Shown here one piece after another: positions 32,634 to 37,830 of a stretch of DNA of 37,830 nt; positions within the stretch are counted from its first letter, which is position 1, and each line of letters opens with the position of its first letter. The translations under genes and the position numbers were made by a program. The notes beneath the pieces were generated by a model, which saw only the letters and a list, made by a program, of their open reading frames with translations, was not told the DNA's origin and did not search any database. The stretch lies in the NCBI GenBank assembly GCA_002413065.1, contig DHWH01000010.1:348-38177 (forward strand), given 5' to 3'. This DNA comes from Patescibacteria group bacterium UBA5187 (GTDB taxonomy: Bacteria > Patescibacteriota > Minisyncoccia > Phycocordibacterales > PALSA-1337).

Positions 32634-34088
32634 TTATGAAAGTTTCTCGAGGAGAAGTTTCTTCAGCATCTCAGGGTTTGCGGAGCCTTTTGTGGCCTTC
32701 ATTGCTTGGCCGATGAGGAATTGTAGGGAGGCTACTTTACCAGCTTTATATTCAGTGATGGCTACAGGGTTGTCCATAATGATTTTTTCGAGTGTGGGAA
32801 TGAGGTCTGCGGCATTACTTTTCTGAATGAGGCTGTGCTTTTCGGCGAGTGCTTTTGGTGAGGCTGACGAGTCCTGCAGCAATAATACCAAGAGGTCCTT
32901 TGTTCCGCGCGACGACAAATCTCCAGCAGCGGTCATGTTGATGAGTTCGGCGAATGAGGTGGTCGGGATGCGTGATAATGTTGCGGTGTCGAAATCGAGC
33001 ATACCTTCTTTTTTGAGCATGCCTACATAATCAGTAAGGAGGTAGTTCACGGTAAGTTTTACTTTTTTGAGATCGGTTGTGTAGGAAGAGATGATAGATT
33101 CGAAATACTTCGCGATCATCGGTGATTCGATGAATACTGCAACCTCTTTGTCGGTCATGCCGAAAACAGTTTTGAAACGGTCGCGTTTGATCCACGGCAA
33201 TTCAGGAATTTCTTTTGCGAGTGCCTCGTGCGAGAATTCCGGCACCTGGCTCACTTTTAATTTTGCGATATCAGGATCAGGAAAATATCTGTAGTCATGT
33301 GAACTTTCTTTACTGCGCTGAGAATATGTTTCTTGCTTACCATCATCCCATCCGCGCGTCTCCTGCGAAACCTTCTTACCTTTTTGGAGGAGGGAAGACT
33401 GACGTTCGATCTCGCATGCGATCGCACTTTCGACTGCACGAAACGAGTTTAGATTTTTAACTTCGGTCTTCGTGCCGAATTTTTTGTTGAGCGTATCTTC
33501 GGGTGTTGCGATCGAAATATTTGCTTCGATGCGCATTTCTCCTTTTTCCATATTTGCTTCTCCGGCTCCAAGATAACGGAGAAGGAGTTGCAATTCTTTT
33601 GCGAACCTGACAGCAGTCGCCGCATCATGTATGACGGGTTTTGTAACGAGCTCCATGAGCGGAACTCCGGATCTGTTGAAATTCACCAAACTTTTTTCAT
33701 GAGCATCGTGCGTCGACTGAGCAGTGTCTTCCTCAAGGTGTATGCGTTCGAGTTCAACAGAGGCGAGAGTGCCATTGGAAACAAGAGGGTATTTGTATTG
33801 AGTGATCTGATATCCTTTTGGAATATCGGGATAGAAATAATTTTTACGATCCCATTCAGTAAAATCTGCTAGTGTGCCACCGACAGTAATACCCATTTTG
33901 AGAACATGCTTGATCGCTTTCATGTTGAGCACAGGAAGCGTGCCGGGATGTCCAAGGCAGATGGGGCATACGTTCACATTCGGCTTTTCTTCGTCAGGAT
34001 TGTTTCTGCAAGAACAAAACATCTTGGAAGATGTTTTGAGTTCGGCATGAATCTCAAGGCCGATAGTCGGTATGTATTTGGTTTCCAT
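32634..34088 (-). CDS. gatB: Asp-tRNA(Asn)/Glu-tRNA(Gln) amidotransferase subunit B
   Basis: 484 aa, full length. With GatA and GatC it converts Glu-tRNA(Gln) or Asp-tRNA(Asn) to the amidated forms, needed where GlnRS or AsnRS is missing. Seen: YIPTIGLEIHAELKTSSKMF at the N-terminus, the zinc site C25-S-C27 and C41-PI-C44 (CPICLGHPGTLPVLN), DRKNYFYPDIPKGYQITQ, RSGVPLMELVTKP, MRIEANISI, and a C-terminal helical YqeY-like tail ending in NPEMLKKLLLEKL. gatA and gatC are not in this window. A TACACT box seven bases before the ATG suggests a leaderless mRNA; the MerR-like gene lies 24 bases upstream on the same strand. Confidence 0.96.
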   Translation of the reverse strand: METKYIPTIGLEIHAELKTSSKMFCSCRNNPDEEKPNVNVCPICLGHPGTLPVLNMKAIKHVLKMGITVGGTLADFTEWDRKNYFYPDIPKGYQITQYKYPLVSNGTLASVELERIHLEEDTAQSTHDAHEKSLVNFNRSGVPLMELVTKPVIHDAATAVRFAKELQLLLRYLGAGEANMEKGEMRIEANISIATPEDTLNKKFGTKTEVKNLNSFRAVESAIACEIERQSSLLQKGKKVSQETRGWDDGKQETYSQRSKESSHDYRYFPDPDIAKLKVSQVPEFSHEALAKEIPELPWIKRDRFKTVFGMTDKEVAVFIESPMIAKYFESIISSYTTDLKKVKLTVNYLLTDYVGMLKKEGMLDFDTATLSRIPTTSFAELINMTAAGDLSSRGTKDLLVLLLQDSSASPKALAEKHSLIQKSNAADLIPTLEKIIMDNPVAITEYKAGKVASLQFLIGQAMKATKGSANPEMLKKLLLEKLS

Positions 34089-34095
34089 GAAGAGA

Positions 34096-34101
34096 AGTGT
34101 A
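34096..34101 (-). promoter_or_regulatory. Leaderless promoter of gatB
   Basis: TACACT on the - strand, seven bases before ATG (34088). No Shine-Dalgarno. Sits between the MerR-like stop and gatB. Confidence 0.45.
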
Positions 34102-34112
34102 GCGACAGGACT

Positions 34113-34361
34113 CTAATCAGTCAAATGCTGAACAACCAGCTTCCGGACCTCCTTTTTATTGGGTTTCTTGCCTTTACTGGATTCAATCTCCATAAGGAGC
34201 TTCTCGATGTCTTCGAGCTTATAAACCCTATAGTTATTGATAGGATGTCGCGATGCGCAGAATTTGCCGCTGTTGTCCCAGTTCCGCAGGGTCAAAGGAG
34301 TCACACCCAATATCTTGGCTGCATTTTTTATGGTGATGAGTTTTATGGTTGAGATATCCAT
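34113..34361 (-). CDS. MerR-like small DNA-binding protein (82 aa)
   Basis: 82 aa. LITIKNAAKILGVTPLTLRN is a clear MerR-type helix-turn-helix, followed by WDNSGKFCASRHPINNYRVY, the wing with the R-x-Y end typical of MerR and excisionase-like proteins, then a short Lys-rich helix. No effector domain, so it could be a stand-alone regulator or excisionase-like factor. An AT-rich region with inverted repeats lies upstream (TATGATA 34393-34399 and TATCATA 34417-34423, 17 bases apart), which may be its operator. TATAGT-type sequence 15 bases before the start is a candidate -10. Confidence 0.75.
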   Translation of the reverse strand: MDISTIKLITIKNAAKILGVTPLTLRNWDNSGKFCASRHPINNYRVYKLEDIEKLLMEIESSKGKKPNKKEVRKLVVQHLTD

Positions 34362-34793
34362 AGATTAATAAACATTACTATACATTGATAAATATGATAG
34401 TTGAATAAGAAGTTTTTATCATAGTTTATGAAATAATATCAAGTTACCAGATCAGATGATTACATTTTAGCATATCATTCGAAAGATGTAACAGGTGATG
34501 TGACACTATAACTCATTCAAGATTCATCAAGTTATTAAATTACCCAAAAGTTTATTAAATGAGCTTGAAAATGTAGCTCTTTATCAGAAAAGATGGCGCC
34601 TATTTATCTCTTTTGAGGATCCTTTTGCTCTAGCGAGCGTATATCGAGTTACTGACGGTGTCGTCAGAATGATATTTTCTTTTATCACCCTCCTCCACTA
34701 TACCATTCAAAAAATAGTTGGTGTGATGAGTTGTCCACAGAATTTTCGATAAAATAAACACCATATCCGATGTATACTTGTAGGCAAAGGAAC
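34362..34793. other. AT-rich non-coding region between divergent genes
   Basis: About 430 bases with no credible gene. It contains the inverted pair TATGATA/TATCATA (34393-34423), two similar AT-rich direct repeats around 34520-34560 (aagttattaaatta and agtttattaaatga), the small hairpins GCTC-tagc-GAGC (34627-34638) and CTGACG-gtgt-CGTCAG (34652-34667, followed by a T-rich stretch), and one DnaA-box-like TTGTCCACA (34731-34739). The TATACT at 34773-34778 is a likely -10 for the next gene. Probably regulatory for both flanking genes; no origin is claimed. Confidence 0.55.
34773..34778 (+). promoter_or_regulatory. -10 box of the membrane HTH gene
   Basis: TATACT at 34773-34778, then an AAAGGA ribosome site (34786-34791) and ATG 34794. 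The leader would be about nine bases. The upstream ATG at 34770 would place the -10 inside the gene and is rejected. Confidence 0.5.
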
Positions 34794-35825
34794 ATGAAAG
34801 ATATCTTTAATTTTCAAGGTAAAAATTACATCTCGGCAAAACGAGCTTCCGACATCTCGGATTACTCTTCTGACTATATTGGACAACTTTGCCGTGCTCA
34901 GAAACTTGATTGCCGGATGATTGGACACTCCTGGTTTGTCACGGAAGAGTCATTAAAAACCCATAAGGAAAATGTGCTCAAGGATGAGATTTGCAGGAAC
35001 CGTCTCGACAACCTGCGCGGCAAGAAAAATCAGGCAAAGCAAGCCGCAACGGAAGCGGTCATAGTTCAACTGCCGACATTCATTGCTGACTCCGCAGACA
35101 CATTCCCAAAAGCATCTCCAGAAATATCTCAGGAGATCTTGCCTGAAGCATCTAAGGAAAAAGTTGACGATGAGTATGCATCACTCGCAAGGTCAGTCAT
35201 GCTTAGACGAATTCTTAATCCCGTCATCGTTGTATGTCTCGTGTTCGGCATCACAGTTGGGACAATCTTTACGAGCACGCACATGTCCACGGATTCCGGA
35301 CAGGGAAATAATTCGGCAAGCGTGTATGATGCGGTCAAGTCCATTTTTGCATTTATCCGTGACGAATATGACACAGTGCTCGCGCTCTTTGGTCACGGGA
35401 GTACGCTCACTTTGAACACAGAACTTGTGTCGCCGAATACAAGACAGGTGCCGCCGCTATCACCGTCATCTGTTTCTTTAGATCCGCCGATCGCATCTTC
35501 GGCTGCTCCCGCTATTCCCATTGTCACTCCCGATACTGCCAAAACCGTTACTCAGACATCCGATGCTACTACGAAGAAAATTCCAACGAATAGCGATCCC
35601 GGGTCAGGTATGGCGGTAGTGCCCTCTACAGGCGGAGTGAATATGGATGATGTGCTCAAGAAAAAAATCCAGGGTTCCTTCTCCGATCAGGTTGATGTTC
35701 GACCGGATGTGAGCGGAACGGCAGGCGTGATCACCCCCGTATTTCGTGAAGCCAAAGGCAAAGATTTTATTTATGTGATGGTCCCGGTCAAGCCAACGCA
35801 AAAAACCGATCCAGGCACGCATTAA
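34794..35825 (+). CDS. Membrane-anchored HTH protein with long extracellular tail
   Basis: 343 aa. Residues ~8-60 look like a helix-turn-helix domain of a kind seen in Parcubacteria (GKNYISAKRASDISDYSSDY, then IGQLCRAQKLDCRMIGHSWF, VTEESLKTH). A Lys-rich linker follows, then one membrane helix at ~141-161 (LNPVIVVCLVFGITVGTIFT). The outer part is ~180 residues, Ser/Thr/Pro-rich, ending in a short beta-like segment (GKDFIYVMVPVKPTQ). The layout (DNA-binding inside, one helix, outside domain) recalls RodZ or ToxR-type proteins. It may sense the surface and control the following surface genes, or anchor an envelope complex. The ATG is supported by AAAGGA. Function inferred from layout only. Confidence 0.72.
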   Translation: MKDIFNFQGKNYISAKRASDISDYSSDYIGQLCRAQKLDCRMIGHSWFVTEESLKTHKENVLKDEICRNRLDNLRGKKNQAKQAATEAVIVQLPTFIADSADTFPKASPEISQEILPEASKEKVDDEYASLARSVMLRRILNPVIVVCLVFGITVGTIFTSTHMSTDSGQGNNSASVYDAVKSIFAFIRDEYDTVLALFGHGSTLTLNTELVSPNTRQVPPLSPSSVSLDPPIASSAAPAIPIVTPDTAKTVTQTSDATTKKIPTNSDPGSGMAVVPSTGGVNMDDVLKKKIQGSFSDQVDVRPDVSGTAGVITPVFREAKGKDFIYVMVPVKPTQKTDPGTH

Positions 35826-35863
35826 CAAATTATTGAATTTTATAACCACTTAAACTTATTACC

Positions 35864-36553
35864 ATGATACGAAACAGCATCAATTCAATACTCTACGCCA
35901 GCGCCCTTCTTTTTGTACTGGGCGGGCTATTCACCCTGGCGGAACCGGCTATCGGTTTTGGGGCCGCTACGTCGACTTCGCAATTCATAATCTCGCAGGT
36001 AGTAACATCCGAGATCTCATTCCAAACGCCTGCCACGAATATCACCCTCAGTCCGTCTATCGGAGGTTTGAGCGGAGGTTCATCGGACGGTACGACTCAG
36101 GTAGTCGTCTCTACGAACAATCTGACCGGATATACGATGACTCTTGCGGCAAGTTCGTCCGTAGGAATGATCGGAAATGCCGCTCCATCAAATAACATTC
36201 CCGCATACGTGTCTTCAGTGGCCAATGTGCCTGACTACACGTTCACCACTCCTTCCAACAAGGCTCGTTTTGGATATACGATTTCCGCTTCGACAACCGC
36301 CGAGCTCGATCAAAAATTCCTTACAAATGGGTCTGCATGCAATACTGGTTCCACTAATCCCGGATTGCTTCATTGCTGGCTCAATGCCTCGACGACGGCA
36401 GTAACTCTGATTACATCGGCCGCACCCACGGCCGCTTCCGGTTCAACCTCGACGCTGGCTTTCCATGTCGTTATCAATGCAAATCCGACTCCGGCCATTC
36501 CCAATGACACATATGTGGCCACTACGACATTAACAGCCGTTACCAACCCTTAA
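35864..36553 (+). CDS. Secreted beta-rich surface protein
   Basis: 229 aa. The signal peptide is about residues 1-33 (SILYASALLFVLGGLFTLAE). The mature part is Thr/Ser/Asn-rich, with alternating beta-strand patterns: SEISFQTPATNITLSPSIGG, TTQVVVSTNNLTGYTMTLAA, STLAFHVVINANPTPAIPND. Two cysteines (SACNTG and LLHCWLN) may form a disulfide. The pattern and the following gene recall WxL-type surface proteins, although no WxL motif is seen. Adjacent to the DUF916-like gene with stop and start codons touching (36551-36556), so the two are probably translated together and may interact on the cell surface. Confidence 0.7.
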   Translation: MIRNSINSILYASALLFVLGGLFTLAEPAIGFGAATSTSQFIISQVVTSEISFQTPATNITLSPSIGGLSGGSSDGTTQVVVSTNNLTGYTMTLAASSSVGMIGNAAPSNNIPAYVSSVANVPDYTFTTPSNKARFGYTISASTTAELDQKFLTNGSACNTGSTNPGLLHCWLNASTTAVTLITSAAPTAASGSTSTLAFHVVINANPTPAIPNDTYVATTTLTAVTNP

Positions 36554-37633
36554 ATGAAATCTTCACGCACACACTCTATATATAGTATGTTTGCAAGCAT
36601 CGTATGTGCGACGGTTTTTGCATTTAGCATTTCTGTGCTCGTGACTTCACAGGCATCGGCCGCTACATCAAAGTCTGTATCCAAATCTGCAACCACTGCT
36701 TCATCTAAAACAGCGTCCACATCCGTCGCTCTTGCATACGCCATATATCCATTGCCCGACGCCAAGGTCTATAACGATTTTGTGATCGGTCCCGGAAAGA
36801 TCGAACTTGCGCTCAATCCCGGCGAATCCAGGACGGTGAATGTCACCATCGCCAATCGTCTTGGAGCTGAAAAGATATTCAATGTTACTGAAGAAGATAT
36901 CATCGGCTCGCGCGATCTCGCCAAAGCGGTGGTGCTTCTTGGAGATGACCGGGGCCCGTATTCATTGAAGGATATTCTCAATATTCCTTCGGCCCTGATC
37001 AAAATTCCCCATGGGCAAAAAGTTTTCCTTCCCGTCACTATCTCCGTACCGGCGAATGCACAGCCGGGCGGCATGTATGGAAGTGTCGTAGTCTCGGTCG
37101 CAAGCAGTCCGCAAACGGGAGCTACAAATGAAGGAGCAAGCATTGCCAGCAATCCTGTCATCACACGCTTGGCCGCGTTGTTCTTTGTTCGTGTCGCGGG
37201 TCCGGTCGCCGAACAAGGAAAGTTGACCCAGTTTTCTCTCGGAGGCAATCGCTCGATACTTTTCGAGAATGATCCGGTGAACTTTGACCTTGTATTTGAA
37301 AATACGGGAAATATCCACCTTGTTCCGAACGGAATGATCACGATAACGAATCTTGCGGGCGCTCCGGTCGGAACCGTTGCGGTTGATCCCTGGTTCGCGA
37401 TGCCGCAGTCGCTGCGTTTCCGGGAAGTCACATGGGCGCCGCCGTTTCTTTTCGGCCGATATGTGGCGCATGCGGTCATCAATCGCGGCTACGGCAGTAC
37501 GACAGATGTCATGGATGTCGTCTTCTGGGTCATTCCATGGAAGATCATTGCAGTCATTCTTATAGGATTGATACTTCTGATAAGTTCGATCCGTTGGATT
37601 GCTTCACGATTCCATATTTCGAGACGTCAATAA
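36554..37633 (+). CDS. DUF916/WxL-interacting-protein-like membrane-anchored surface protein
   Basis: 359 aa. Signal peptide about 1-36 (FAFSISVLVTSQASAA), then a Ser/Thr/Lys/Ala-rich linker. Two immunoglobulin-like beta domains follow: first YNDFVIGPGKIELALNPGES, VNVTIANRLGAEKIFNVTEE, then GGMYGSVVVSVASSP and FDLVFENTGNIHLVPNGMIT. A C-terminal membrane helix (IIAVILIGLILLISSIRWIA) and a basic tail (SRFHISRRQ) finish it. This order (signal, two Ig-like domains, one helix, short cytoplasmic tail) is that of WxL-interacting proteins of Firmicutes, which hold WxL proteins at the wall. The ATG directly follows the previous stop codon. Function by analogy. Confidence 0.75.
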   Translation: MKSSRTHSIYSMFASIVCATVFAFSISVLVTSQASAATSKSVSKSATTASSKTASTSVALAYAIYPLPDAKVYNDFVIGPGKIELALNPGESRTVNVTIANRLGAEKIFNVTEEDIIGSRDLAKAVVLLGDDRGPYSLKDILNIPSALIKIPHGQKVFLPVTISVPANAQPGGMYGSVVVSVASSPQTGATNEGASIASNPVITRLAALFFVRVAGPVAEQGKLTQFSLGGNRSILFENDPVNFDLVFENTGNIHLVPNGMITITNLAGAPVGTVAVDPWFAMPQSLRFREVTWAPPFLFGRYVAHAVINRGYGSTTDVMDVVFWVIPWKIIAVILIGLILLISSIRWIASRFHISRRQ

Positions 37634-37641
37634 AATAGCGT

Positions 37642-37830
37642 ATGAATTTTTCAACAAAAACAAAACAGACGATGCGGGCAATGCGAGAAATACGCGCAGC
37701 ACAGGCAGTGCGCACCTTGTTTGCGGGCGTATGTATGCCGGCATTGGTTTTTGTATTGGCTTTTGCCGGCGTGCGCACAGTGTACGGACAAGCCATGTCG
37801 AGTTCCAACTACAAGATACAAAGCGATACG
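37642..37830 (+). CDS. Secreted protein, N-terminal part (cut by window edge)
   Basis: 63 residues from ATG 37642 to the edge. A basic N-terminus (FSTKTKQTMRAMREIRAA) precedes a signal helix (MPALVFVLAFAGVRTVYG) and then SSSNYKIQSDT, a start of mature protein that I associate with secreted proteins of Parcubacteria. The rest lies outside the window. It is eight bases after the DUF916-like gene and so belongs to the same surface cluster. Function unknown. Confidence 0.7.
   Translation, partial: MNFSTKTKQTMRAMREIRAAQAVRTLFAGVCMPALVFVLAFAGVRTVYGQAMSSSNYKIQSDT

Noticed and set aside
34731..34739. Replication origin based on a DnaA-box-like site
   Set aside because: Only one imperfect box, and neither dnaA nor dnaN nearby.
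36769..37482. Long - strand open frame (237 codons)
   Set aside because: It lies wholly within the DUF916-like gene, has many Arg/Pro/Cys codons and no recognisable domain; a shadow of the + strand gene.
1..37830. CRISPR array, insertion sequence or prophage
   Set aside because: No regularly spaced repeats, transposase, integrase or phage structural genes found.
1..37830. Alternative code with UGA as glycine
   Set aside because: Several well-defined genes end at TGA right before the next start, and no conserved gene needs an in-frame TGA.

Overview
The window looks like a chromosomal segment of a Candidate Phyla Radiation (Patescibacteria) bacterium, most likely Parcubacteria. This rests on the kinds of proteins encoded, not on a marker-gene tree. 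Typical signs are a VirD4/TraD-like ATPase with a long proline-rich tail, a very large glycosyltransferase locus, an O-antigen-ligase-like protein with C-terminal TPRs, secreted proteins of the 'SSNYKIQSDT' type, a short Obg, and genes with almost no 5' leader. TGA is used as a normal stop (for example 13531-13533, 15487-15489 and 31600-31602), so the UGA=Gly code of Gracilibacteria/Absconditabacteria is not in use.

Layout. 1-3042: the end of a secreted glycosyl-hydrolase-like (DUF4015-type) protein, a small unknown protein behind a structured leader RNA, a terminator, and the VirD4/TraD-like ATPase. 3063-19642: an unbroken + strand run of fifteen genes for cell-surface glycan synthesis: seven GT4-type glycosyltransferases (two or three with altered catalytic motifs), one GT2, two GT-C membrane transferases, two SAM methyltransferases, one FkbM methyltransferase, one exostosin/GT47-like transferase and one FAD oxidoreductase broken by a frameshift. 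19697-23779: export and finishing genes, namely a flippase (- strand), an O-antigen ligase/polymerase with TPR tail, and GtrA. Together these could assemble a lipid-linked, partly methylated glycan, flip it and transfer it to surface protein or lipid.

23780-24147 is a 368-base gap holding a terminator, a perfect 29-bp inverted repeat, a promoter and a second long hairpin before murB. 24148-31602: housekeeping and small genes: murB, secA, a YerC/TrpR-like repressor, a zinc-ribbon mini-protein, an MTH1-like Nudix hydrolase, an AI-2E/PerM family membrane protein, obg and a small unknown protein. 31614-34361 (- strand): a frameshifted EamA-type transporter, gatB and a MerR-like small DNA-binding protein. 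34362-34793 is AT-rich and non-coding. 34794-37830: a surface cluster made of a membrane-anchored HTH protein, a secreted beta-rich protein, a WxL-binding-protein-like (DUF916-like) membrane-anchored protein and the start of another secreted protein.

Two genes are interrupted by one-base homopolymer length changes (G6 at 17479-17484, A6 at 32170-32175). Several genes have a -10-like box 6-13 bases before the start codon, which suggests leaderless or near-leaderless mRNAs. In two cases the upstream gene's TAA stop lies inside the TATAAT box of the next gene. All calls come from reading the sequence; no database search was run.
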